Shown here: one piece after another, positions 1 through 11,197 of the stretch
Layout: every line of letters starts with the position of its first letter
Numbering within the stretch: position 1 is the stretch's first letter
Origin: Todiramphus chloris collaris
Taxonomy: Eukaryota > Chordata > Aves > Coraciiformes > Alcedinidae
Assembly (NCBI GenBank): GCA_025345505.1
Contig: JANVCC010000048.1
Location: 2,676,671 to 2,740,670 of the forward strand
Direction: 5' to 3'
Length of the DNA: 64,000 bases
Notes under the pieces: generated by a model
What the model saw: the letters and a program-made list of their open reading frames with translations, nothing else
Database searches by the model: none
Told to the model about the DNA's origin: nothing
Program-made: the position numbers and the translations under genes

Positions 1-3000
1 TTCTTCTTAGTTTGAAGAAAATAAAAATTACATCTCTATGTAACAAAAATCCTTCCAAATGGAAAGACAAAATCTACATAAATCGACAATTCGATAAAAA
101 ATATCTGCCATGTTTATTTCACTGTTAATATAGATTATAAATTAAGGCCTCAGAAGAAGAAGTGCATCTTTCAATTCGGCAGCCTTGGCATCAGAAGAAA
201 GTGCTGTATTGTTCTTCACACAAACCGTCCCCATTAGAGCTCAAGATGTTCTTTTCCTTTTAATCCTCATTTGTACCCCTTAGCCATTTGTTTAGAATTA
301 AATTAACTGCAATTTGGAAAATGTGGATGAAAGGTAGGGCATTGAGTAGATATCACATGTTTCCTGAATAGTGCCTGTTCTGCCTCTTTCACAGCCATTC
401 ATTGTGCCTGAAAGGGTGTAGTGTGTGAATTGTTGGACTGTCACTCTGCAGTGAAGTCTAGTAGCCAGTATTACCATGGAAACAGCAGGAAAAAGACAAT
501 TAACAAAATGGTTCTGATTTTCCTTATTTCTTGGGGGAAGGGGTGTTCATTAGTGATTTTTTTTTGTTTGTTTTCTTTTGTTATTTTCCAAGAAGAAACA
601 CAGGAGAAGGGGAGGAATCTTCTTGTTAAATTAGATATTGTCATCACTGCAGGCCTAGCAATGCAACAGAAATGTGTGTTCGTGCAATAAAATCTGAGTT
701 TTTAAGTGTTGTCTAGTCTTATTCCGTTCTTTCCCATCACAGAAAAGAAGTCTCAAAATATTCTTAGGTGAGCAACTGTTAATGAGCAGAGCCTGTGAGT
801 TTAACCCTCACACATTCATTGGACTTTTAATTAGTCCCTCTCAGAATCACTCCTATGACAGAAACACAATATAGGCCTGAGAGGGGTTTAAACCAAAAGG
901 GGGCTCTCTTTAGATTTTTAGCATTAGTTTAAAATCAAATAAGATGGAGGAAAGTGCTGTGGGCTGCTGTAAAAGGCAGGTTTTTGTGCCCGAAGGACAT
1001 TCCAATGCAGGAGTCTATCTATAATTTTCAAGGCAGTCAAGGTCAAATTCTGCATCCAGAAGCACACGAAACAAAGGGGAGAAACTCAGGCTATTAAATA
1101 CATCTCTGCCTTTAAAATTGTTATTTCTGCATAACCGTGTAACCTTCACATATTGTAATTAAAGAGGGGAAAAAAAAAACCCCAAACAAATTCTACACTA
1201 ATATTTTATGTCAAACATTCCCAAAAGACAGAACTCCAGGTTGTGTTCACATCACATGGATCTAAGGACTATGGAAACAAAAAGAACTCTCCTCCTGCTT
1301 TATACAGATAGATCTGAGAACAGTTCCAGGCTTATTTTCATTTTTTGATCCTTTCCTTAGCAGGAGCAATACACATAGCAGAAAAACTGATGGAGAGCAT
1401 TGGGATTAGACGAGCCCTACTTCTTTATGCTCATTTAGGTGTATGACAACATAACTTTGTATGCTAGTAGTAGGTTTCACCAGGGATAAACTACAAGAAG
1501 ACATGCAGCTATCTGCAGTATTTGCTAAAAAACACTGGTAATTGTACGTCACAATCTATCAAGCCTGTTGATGCAGTACAAGTGGCTTGTGTTATTAGAA
1601 TAGCATCTCTGCCTTTGGAAGCAAGGACTCTCCTGGATCTCTAAATTCCACTGAAGTACAATTAATAACAATAAGAATAGCTGGTTTATTCTTTAAGGAA
1701 GAAGCTGTTATGAAGTCATACATTTGGTCTCTGAATAGCAACACAGGAAAGGGATTTACCTGCTTTACTGTCTAGCACACTGTCATATTCTTTTTACGGG
1801 AGAAATTATATCTGGTTTCAGATCCCGGTTTATCTCTGCATTTCACTCTATTATGCTTTTATTGTCAGCTGTTGGTTTAAATAGAAGTGCAGATTCCTGA
1901 AAGAGTGATGGTAGCTGTTGAGTAACCCACGGAGAATTATTTACACCAGCGTGTTCTATTTGAAGAAAGGTGAACAGTGCAGAAATGAAATGACAGCATA
2001 CATACTAAGAATATAGTGCAGAGATTTAGGATGGGTTCAGAGAGGAAAGAAGAACAAGTGGGTAAAAAAAAAAATAGCTGGAAAGTCCTGATCAGTGTTT
2101 GTCCTAGGTAAATACAGCAGTCCTCTAAAACAAAACACTAGAAAGGTGGAAGGCAAGCCTAGGGAACATATTCTGAAGGCATACCCTGACTGAAAGGATA
2201 TACTTTAGCAGTACTCAAGTAGATGGTTAGTAGGGGAATAGGAGGAAAAAAAAAAAAGCACACCAGTTTTAAATACAAAAGTTGAAGCAGCCATTGGGTT
2301 ATCTGATGACAAATACTGAATGGTCTCAGCCTGAGTGAATCTGTGAAGTAAAAAGAGGACAGGGAGACATGGACATTTCTTTGATCCACAGCAGTGTAAG
2401 TAATGCTGTGTTTTACATGATGTTAGCTTACAGGAGGTGCAACATGCGTGTGACTGCCCGAGGAATTCAGAACTGAAGAGACGCAAGTTATTTTGTATGT
2501 CACATCGTGCAGAAAACTCATTTCTGTTTTTTCTGTTGTAGTCTCTGCTTAAGGAATTTTCTGTAGTCCCTGAGCTCTGGTCAAAGAGCATTTTTAGCAT
2601 TGTTATTAGTATTAGTTTCTGACATACATTTATTTCCAAGCAACAAGCAATCTTTGCTGTGGATCTCAGCTGTTTGGCTGTAGATGACAACACAGATGTC
2701 ATCAGAAATCCAAGAAAAGCAAAGAAGAGCAAACTATTTACTTAGGGGAAAACCATCCTAAGATAGGCTTTTTTTCCACTTCACTGCCATTATGATTTCA
2801 ACAATGCTCCATTCACTCCCACAAACTGTTTTACTTTTATCATATGTTGAGGTAATTGGTGTTTTCATTGGGCTCAGCATGTTTCTTGCTTTAGTTAGTC
2901 CGTAGCATTAACACTAATGCCCTTGGAATCCAACACTTTGTAGGTTTTCCTGGGATTTAACTTCAGCAGGAGTGATCAAGCTCTGGCATCTTCCTTAAAG

Positions 3001-6000
3001 ATCACACCAACTAGAGAAGACTTTTAATCCAACTGATGAGAAACGAGAGGAAAAAGCACCAGTTAAAAATCCATAGAGTTTGTTGTAAGCTTACTTTAAC
3101 CCCAGTCAAATAAACCATGTTTATTTAGTTGATAAGTATGCAGAGTAATTAAGGGTAAAAGTAATTAATGTGCTTCTCTGGAGTGTGTTACACCAAAGTA
3201 TGTGCACATTTTGTGACTACTTGCATTGTGGACTGAAATATCCAAAGCAGTCACAGAGGTCAGTTATTTGTGTGTGTGTGAAAAATGCCATTATTTGTAC
3301 TGGTATGCATGCTTATCTTGCAACCAAATGTGGACATTTAGGCAAGAAATTGCATAAGGCTGACTTTGTGACAAGAGCCTTTAGATTTTTTTGGTAATTC
3401 TCTTTGGAATCTGCAAATTGGACTACAAAGTTTCCCAGAACAACTTCTCAGGTGAAATTTCTCATTTCTAACTGAGTTGGAGGTACTGAAAAAGCCTGTG
3501 CATTTAATTTCTAGGCTAAGACAAGGAGGAGAAGTGTAGTGTGGGGGAAATATTGCTGAACTCTTGCTTAGCTAACTGCAGGAGTTAGTAGAACAATTAC
3601 AAACCTCCAGAACCGTTCGGTACGTGTTGGGTTTAGCCCTTAATTGGCTGAATTGTTACATCCAATCCAGCTTGTTTATATAAGTAAAACCTGAACTTTC
3701 TCGGATGTTTTGAATTTTGGGAACCCTATTTGAAGATTTAAAGATCACATAGAGTTCATGTGCCATGAAACTGGTAAATACAAGGAGTTATTGTGCACAA
3801 ATACATGTTTTTTTTTTCCCAGTGCACAACATCCATTCGGCAAGGTAATGGGTCATTATTCAGTTGACTGTAAAGAAAGTGTGACATAAAGCTCAGTCAG
3901 CTTGGCCATCGTAGGCTGCTGACAGCAGTCAGTCACTTCCCGGATAATAAGGAGTAGCACAGGGTCCTTACTGCTGAAAAGAAGGAGGACTTTCAGTTTG
4001 CATTTCATTAGTACATCTGCTCACAATACCAACAGAGCTCTTTCCTGACCTTATACTGGGGCATTAGTTAAACATTGGCATTTGTGAAGGGTGGACAAGG
4101 GCATAACAGCTTTCGGCAGGTTTGCTTTGACTCTAATCTCTTTACAGAGCCTGAACGATTTGTAACTTCAGATCATCGTGGATTGAAGTAACACGACTGC
4201 CAGCTGACAAAATGATTTGACATTTTTACCATTTGTTTTGCAACCTGTGGTGAGAACAATATGATCAGTGAGCAGTTGCCTGAGTCCATGTGAATTAATC
4301 TGCCGCTTACATCTATTGTATTTTCAGCCAAGGAAAATTATTAAGAAAATATGAATGTGTCTAACTGCGCATATATTTACGCTGAAGAACAACACTGATT
4401 TCAACCCTATCTGGAAAAATGCCCATAGGGTGTTTAGTTTGCAACGTGCAGTAGCCAAGGTTTCAGAAACTAAAGCTTTAAAAATACCTGTGCATTGTGT
4501 GTGGTTTGGATTTCAGCAAGTGGATAAGGACAGGGATTTGCTATGAAACATTCATCTCAGAAAATGTCTGTACCAGAAATATCTCTGTGTGAGATCAGTA
4601 TGAGAAATTTCTGAGCATAATTAACACTTAAAATTTCCTCCAAGTGTTATGCACAAAACCACTTGAGATAGGTAGACAGATACTTGGACAGATGAATATG
4701 TACATATGAATCTTCACGAAATGCTCATCTAAATTATGACTGAATTATCTCAGGTTTTGTACTCTAGTTTGATTCTGGGTTTTGTGCCTGTTTCACTTAG
4801 AAGATCAAACTATGTATATGTGTCTGAAATTGGTATCCTGATGGCTTGCTGATTGATATGCTACTAGCATATTTCAACATGATGTGATAAAAAAGCCACA
4901 ATCTCAAATACATTTTACATTTTTTTCATGTAAATAGTGGTTGAGTAGAGAAGAGAGACATGTTAGTGCAGTTTGACCAGTAACTTTAGTACTTAACAAG
5001 GGACTCTGCACAGTAACGACATTGACAGTCTCAATTCACCACAGGAAATCAAAGCTTTGGTCAGAGCTTGCAACATAGTTCATGCTGCAGAACATTTCTG
5101 TAGTTCACAAATACTTAAAAAGTCTTAGTTCTAGTTACTTAGTTCCACTGCTCAGAACAATCACCATTATTATTATTATTAATACTGCTTGTGCCTTACA
5201 CTTTTATTTTGCAAAGTTGTAATAAGCAGAATCAAATGCTAGATTTCATACAGTCATAACTATGCTTTCCTATCTGCCTCTCATTGTATAAGGACCAAGA
5301 AGATTAGTCAGGTAGCATCCTTAAGGAATTCATGTTTTACACATCATTTTCTTATAATATCTGTCTCATTTCCAAAGGTCTTCTCTTTATGGGCCTGTGC
5401 AGCACAGCCATTAGCACGTGGTTGGCTTTTTGTATCATATATGTCCAAAGAGCTGGGGAGCCTTTCTTCTTATTATTATACACATTCTTGGGTTTGCTTT
5501 AACAACTTCATGTCGCTCAAAGTCACCATGCCCTTAGAGAAAAAGATCTGTGCTGTTCCCTAGTCAGCAAGAAGAAATACACTTCTTTCTGTCCAACATG
5601 GTCTCTGATAACCTCAGTTATATGTTTTATGTTATTTTGGACTCCACTGATCTTCTGAGAGTCTCATCAGTAGCATACTGTCTGAAGGTAATGCTTAGGT
5701 AGCAATATCTTAGCAGTATTATTGTTTATAAAGTCCTGAAAAGATAAGTATTGGTATATAGGAGGAGTGACATAAAATACTGTCATGAACAGTAAAACAG
5801 CAAGAATCTGTAGTCTGCTATCATCACCTCTTATGCACATGCTGTAGGTAAAAATTGTGTTGTTTTTGACAATGCTTTCATTAGCTCAAACTTCATGAGA
5901 CTTTTCAGGTAAGTATCTTCTGCAGGAAGAAGACCTCAAGCCAGTCAGTTGTTGCCTGTGAGTAGATTAACTAGAGTCAGATACTCTCCAAAGGCAACTG

Positions 6001-6027
6001 CAAACTTAAACTTGAAATAATTTTTGC
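1..6027. other. Unique AT-rich non-coding DNA, no gene recognised
   Basis: I see no recognisable exon, RNA gene or transposon here. The stretch is AT-rich with short T/G-rich runs (about 557-588), short A-runs (about 1170, 2070, 2245) and a short (ATT)n at about 5168-5182. A minus-strand frame is open from 2732 to 2205 (about 165 codons from its first ATG) but resembles no family I know. A sequence matching a strong splice-donor consensus after a short pyrimidine tract lies at 5900-5914. These are described under findings; none supports a gene call. Confidence 0.6.
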
Positions 6028-6181
6028 CTTTCCCTTTCCTTTCCTTTCCTTTCCTTTCCTTTCCTTTCCTTTCCTTTCCTTTCCTTTCCTTTCCTTTCCT
6101 TTCCTTTCCTTTCCTTTCCTTTCCTTTCCTTTCTCCTCTCCTCTCCTCTCCTCTCCTCTCCTCTCCTCTCCTCTCCTCTCC
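6028..6181. repeat. Composite pentanucleotide microsatellite (CTTTC)n then (CTCTC)n
   Basis: About 21 copies of a TTTCC-type unit run from 6028 to about 6133. They pass directly into about ten copies of a CTCTC-type unit ending at 6181. The two units differ by one T-to-C change, so the second block probably arose by a point change that then spread. The array is pure pyrimidine on the plus strand and pure purine on the minus strand. Because the 5-nt unit contains no stop, all three minus frames are open through it; the Lys/Glu/Gly/Arg-repeat proteins they would encode are artefacts. Confidence 0.97.
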
Positions 6182-8732
6182 ATGGAAATATGTGCAGTGA
6201 CAAAAGTCACATAACAGATAATATCTTACAACATTAATTTGATAATTTGTATTGTTAGTAGTCCATCTACTTTTATAATTTATAAGTGGGCCATTTACTT
6301 TCACTGACAAGACAGTGTGATGGCCACAGCATTACCTACTTTGTCCATAGTTGTGAAGGAACATATTCTTCCACTTTGTAAGTGGCAGAGTAGACACCTG
6401 CCAGGCCTAGCCATGAAGGTGTGGGAAAAGTTCCTCCTTAGCATGTAAAATTTAATTCTCATGTACACTAAGGCCATTTTTCACCATATAGGCAGAGGAA
6501 AGTGTCACAATGACTGATATCTTAAAGGTCCTTTATAATGCTACAATGATGTAAAGTAGCCATAATGTGAATGAGAGATATTGCCCAAGGGTATGGATGA
6601 AACATCAAACACTTAACAGAGATCTGGCACAGGTCCAGGAGAGGAGGACTGCAAAGATAGTTTTTATGTGTCAGTAGCACATATAGGTTTCCTTGCCAGC
6701 GTAAGTCCAAAGACTTGTTGTCACAATCCTATCCATAAAAAAGAAATAAATAAAAAATAATATAAGCAATTTAATTGGATTTTTTTTTTTTTCTAAAAAT
6801 AGAATGTGTTTTCCATTTACGTGGAGGTGATGTGTTAACAGAAAGCATGAATTGTTAACTGTACCTCTACAGGATGGTTTCTGTAGATTTTTATTTTCTC
6901 AAAGAGCAATGCCACTCCAAAGCATCATTCCTGTGTGTTTATATATTAATTTAAATAAAGCTGCCTTAACACCAGATGAATTGTCCATAATTATTTGATG
7001 TCATGAAAAGCAAGCAAGTCCCCAAAGAATAATGAGTCAACATCTATTCCTTCTCCCTCTTCCCCTCCCAGTTTTCCTCCTCGTAGCTGAGGGAATCTTC
7101 ATCTGGGGCTGCTCAGACAATGTTGGGCCATATTTGTCCTCAGTATAATTTCAGTGGAGTGAGTGTAGCTGCACAAGGCATTAACCTGGTCTTATTACTT
7201 TAAAGCAAAATACAAATGTGCCAGAAACAGCAGTATTAGGACCAGTGGCTGTAAAATGTTTATGAATGTGATTTTCAGCCCCTATCTTATCAGAATCAAG
7301 CTTTAAAAAAACCATCATAGGCTCCAGCAGAAATTTAGACCCTATATAACATTGCATTTAAAGAACTCGAATGAAAAGCTTTTCATCCAAGTATATGTGA
7401 AATTAAATTTTTAGACCATTATCAATACTTGAACCTCAAGGTAGTGTCTAACCGGAGTCTAATATCAGTACATTAAAGAACAGAAGATCTAGGTATTACC
7501 CAGAATACAAATTAATATGGACTTGTTTCTCTATTTTAAGGGTTTCTGTGTTGTTATTATGCAAGGTGGGGTGGGGAATCTTTGTACACCTCTCTTCCAA
7601 CATGAAATCAAAAGCAGACCTGTTGGAAATGGCTTTTCTACTCCATTTGGACCTGTGACATGCAAAAAACCATCTTCAGTCCAGTTTTATAGACCTCCAG
7701 TGTTGGAGACTTTGCAATTCTCTGCAGGTTTTTTACCATTTGGATATTTTTATGACACCTACTATGTCTGTTTCTTAATTAATTTTAAGTACATTTCTTC
7801 CTTTCCTAGGGCTGGAGAAAAGAGTGTTATTTTCATTGCTACAGCAGTTTTGAAGACAGTTTTCCTCTCCATGCTGAAACCATTCTTCCATGATTCTCAT
7901 ATTCAGCTTCTGATATAAATTTCCATCTCCTCTCCTGAAGAAGTAAATCAACCCCTAATTCTTCATTCCATGGTACACTGTGCAGTCAACGATTCCTACA
8001 TGGGGCACTTTCCACTGGGCTTTATTCCATCTTGTTCTGTTTTTCTTCAGTCTGTTACTGGCATTTTGAATTCCAGTCTTGTTCCCCAATGTATGTTAAA
8101 GTCTCTCTCACCTTCATGCCACTTGTAGGCTTAACACAGGTTGCTGTCTACTCATTGGTAAAGGCCTCTGTAGAAAGAGATATGGACAGACACAGCAGAA
8201 CAGCTTGATAGTCCTTTTGCTTGACTGATAAAATCCTAACTAAAATCCTGAATTCCTTCTCTCAGTCATGTGTAGGTATCTTTTCACATTCCCCATTAAT
8301 TACTACGCATAGACTGTCAGGCATGGAATTAATTTTATTTATTCATTGCTTTTGTTGAGTATGATGTCCCATTTCTTTGCACAATTAAACTTGCACCAGC
8401 AATTTATGGCCTTTAAAGAAGAGAAACATGTTTGCAAAGATCTTTTCCTTTTGTTTTCCAGGGCTTCTATAGCCCAGTCAAGGACCTTTACTATGAACTG
8501 TTACCATATTTATGCTTGGTTTTTAAGTTATTTGCAGTGAATACTGTGTAATGTCCTCTCTAGGTAAAATAACATACACTGAACATTTATCAGCAGGGAT
8601 TACTTGTACAATGGAGGACTTTTCCAACACACAGCCAGAGCTCCACAAGGGACAAGAGGAAATGAAAAAGGAGGCAGCAACGATGTGATTATGGAAACAA
8701 TGCCAATTTGTAAATGAAAAACTTCAAATCCC

Positions 8733-8758
8733 TTTTTTTCTTTTTTTTTTTTTTTTTT
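8733..8758. repeat. Poly-T tract
   Basis: Nearly pure T run with a single C, followed by a C/T-rich tail. It could be the tail of an old minus-strand retroposon or simple slippage. No body is recognisable next to it. Confidence 0.9.
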
Positions 8759-9861
8759 CCTTTCCCCCTAAAGCATAGTGCCCATGGGCATTTCTAACTA
8801 AATCTGGGCAGGCCTACAGAGAAATCAAAGCTCAGACAAGCCAAGGACCTGGCTATTCTCCATAAGCAAAACCACAAGCCAAGCTGTTGAATTTGGCTGC
8901 CCATTTACCAAAAAAACAACAACAACAAAAAAAAGAAGATAGGTAATTCTGTAATTGTGTGTAAAGCTTTATATAAAGTCAATGTTCCCATGAGGAAATC
9001 ATACCAAAGGTTTGTCTTTATTCACAGATGTGAAGCCAAGGCAAAGTTTGTAACTCAACAGGATCTCAGACTTCCTTTAAACTGAGTCTAAGTTTAAGTT
9101 CTGCAAATTTATATAATTGAAGTAGAATAGCAGGAATTTGAATGTCAACATAATCAGGTCCCAGGAACAAGTAAATCAGCTCTTCAGTGGAATTAACAGT
9201 TCTTACACAGCATAGAATTACACCTTTTAGAGAAAAGGAAGTTGGAGAGACAGGGAAAGATGAAAGAAGGAGCCTGTTAGAGACCTGATAATTAAAAGGG
9301 TCTTTTTCAAAAACAAACAGAAGATTATGACTTGAGTTAAAGAAATAGCAATGCTTATATATGCACTTATTATCAACAAAGGTCCAAGGAAGAAAAGTAA
9401 GATGAGAAATGTTTTCAAAGCAGAATATTGTTCATGGATTTCCATAAAATAATAGTGACTGTTTGGAAGGGTCCCTTTTAAATTATCACGGACTAAATCA
9501 GACAGTAGAACTAAAATGCATCCACTCTCTGGAAAATAATGGTAATGGAGGCTGCTGCTCTTTATGTGCCTTGTTCACATTTACTCTGCAAACATATAGT
9601 TCAGTTTAATTAGCATGTGATTGAAAAGTGTTGACGTCTTGTGTTCTGTGTTGCTAAATGGATTTCCTCATGCTGGGGAATATGCAAATTCCTTGAAGAA
9701 TTGCTTATGCTACCAGAGAGGCTTTTAACTAATTTTGATGACAAGAATTAAAGTAGGCAGTCAACATAGTTATTTTGAGGATTTAACATAGTTGTGAACA
9801 CAAGAGTGTAAATAACTTTTTCAAGGAGCTGAAGCAGTCTGTGAAAACAGCTGTACAGATA

Positions 9862-9902
9862 TTTTTTTTTTTTCTTTTTTTCTTTTTTTCTTTTTTTTTT
9901 TT
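9862..9902. repeat. Interrupted poly-T tract
   Basis: About 41 nt of T interrupted at regular intervals by single C residues (T11-13, C, T6-7, C, T7, C, T12), suggesting a spreading (T7C)-like unit. A minus frame through it gives a Lys-rich artefactual peptide. Confidence 0.9.
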
Positions 9903-10388
9903 CATTTCCTGGAACAGTAGAGTTTAATTGCAGCTTTTGTTGCTTCTCATTTCTGGCTGCCAAAAATATGATGAATAAATGTAAAAAAAAAAAAGCAAAC
10001 CCAAAAACCTCTTCTTCGAAGCACTGAATATCATTTTAAAAAGAAAAGATTTGAATATTTCTGTATGATTCTTCTCTGGGCTATGAAAGCATTGGATGTC
10101 TGTAGCTTCATTTATTTCACAGGGTATATTTCTGATTCACTATGGTTATATAAGAGAAAAATACGAATTAAAGTGTAAATTACACTTCTTTGAAAGCTAC
10201 ATCTTTTAGTTGTAAGAATGGCAGAGGCAAAGTGCTGTCAAAAGCTTGCACAGTTCAGACAAATCTAGAAATATATGGACACTGAAATTTCCCCTCCACA
10301 GAAAGTTTTGCGGCTTTAGAGTCAGAATTATGCTGAACTAAAGTGAAAAAGAACAAAGAGCTTTCCAAGAAACATAGTTTCCAAGAAT

Positions 10389-10468
10389 GAAAAACAACAA
10401 AAAAAGAAAAAGAAAAAAAAAAAATTAAAAAACCACCACCAAACCAACAAACAAAAAACAAAGAAACA
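10389..10468. repeat. A-rich low-complexity stretch
   Basis: Eighty bases of A-rich sequence that change from poly-A with G interruptions to CCA/CAAA-type units. No attached retroposon is recognised. Confidence 0.85.
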
Positions 10469-11052
10469 CCTTTAAAATATTAGATTGCTAGTATTTTCAG
10501 TCTTACAATGTTTTGAAAAACACTTTGAAAGTTATTTGAAGATGAGAAAGCTGAAAAACATTCCTGACATGAAAATGTCAAATATCTTTACTATTTGTTT
10601 TCAAATTCAACATAGTATAAATTACATCAATAAAAATTAGAGAGTGCTCTAGTTCTGTCCTAATGTATGGGCATTAATAATTATGAGCTGTATGGAAGAA
10701 TGTAAGAGTTGCATCAGCAACAACCAACAATATGAAACCACAGAGTTTTGGGATGTTACTGGCAAACCTGCCTGATTTTCAAGGGTGACTTCTTTCCTTG
10801 TCCCCAGCACTGACCCACCAAAGTCTCATAAATATATCACCACTGGAGAGGATTGTACCTTTATAGGCAGAAGATTATGTTGTAATAAGTATTAATCTAA
10901 ACTGAAGTAGTCACCAAACTCGAATCTTTTAAAGTTTCTGTCAGGAGATCTAAGATAGCTTCCTAAGCTTCCTTAGGACAAGGCAAAGAGTAATGTACAT
11001 CTTGAGAGTTGTTCATCTGTTCTAGACAGATGCTTACTGCAGAAAGGGTGTA

Positions 11053-11197
11053 GTTTGGCTTGGTTTGGTTTGGTTTGGTTTGGTTTGGTTTGGTTTGGTT
11101 TGGTTTGGTTTGGTTNNNNNNNNNNTTTGGTTTGGTTTGGTTTGGTTTGGTTTGGTTTGGTTTGGTTTGGTTCGGTTTGGTTTGGTTTGGTTTTTTT
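11053..11197. repeat. (TTTGG)n pentanucleotide array with a 10-N assembly gap
   Basis: The TTTGG/GGTTT unit is repeated on both sides of a run of ten N (11116-11125), with one C substitution near 11173 and a T-run at its 3' end. The N-run is exactly ten bases, so it is probably a placeholder and the true array length is unknown. The repeat is open in the plus frame and gives a Trp-Phe-Gly-Leu-Val repeat that should not be taken as a protein. Confidence 0.97.

Larger units (their letters stand above)
6182..11052. other. Unique AT-rich non-coding DNA
   Basis: No gene recognised. The stretch contains a T-tract (8733-8758), an interrupted T-tract (9862-9902) and an A-rich stretch (10389-10468), any of which could be decayed retro-tails. 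No adjoining retroposon body is recognisable. A plus frame of 133 codons (7517-7918) has no recognisable domain and is treated as chance. Confidence 0.55.

Noticed and set aside
5945-6310. Three overlapping Lys/Glu/Arg-rich minus-strand open frames
   Set aside because: They are translations of a pentanucleotide repeat that lacks stop codons in every frame.
7517-7918. 133-codon plus-strand open frame
   Set aside because: No recognisable domain or convincing flanking splice sites. Length is compatible with chance in this composition.
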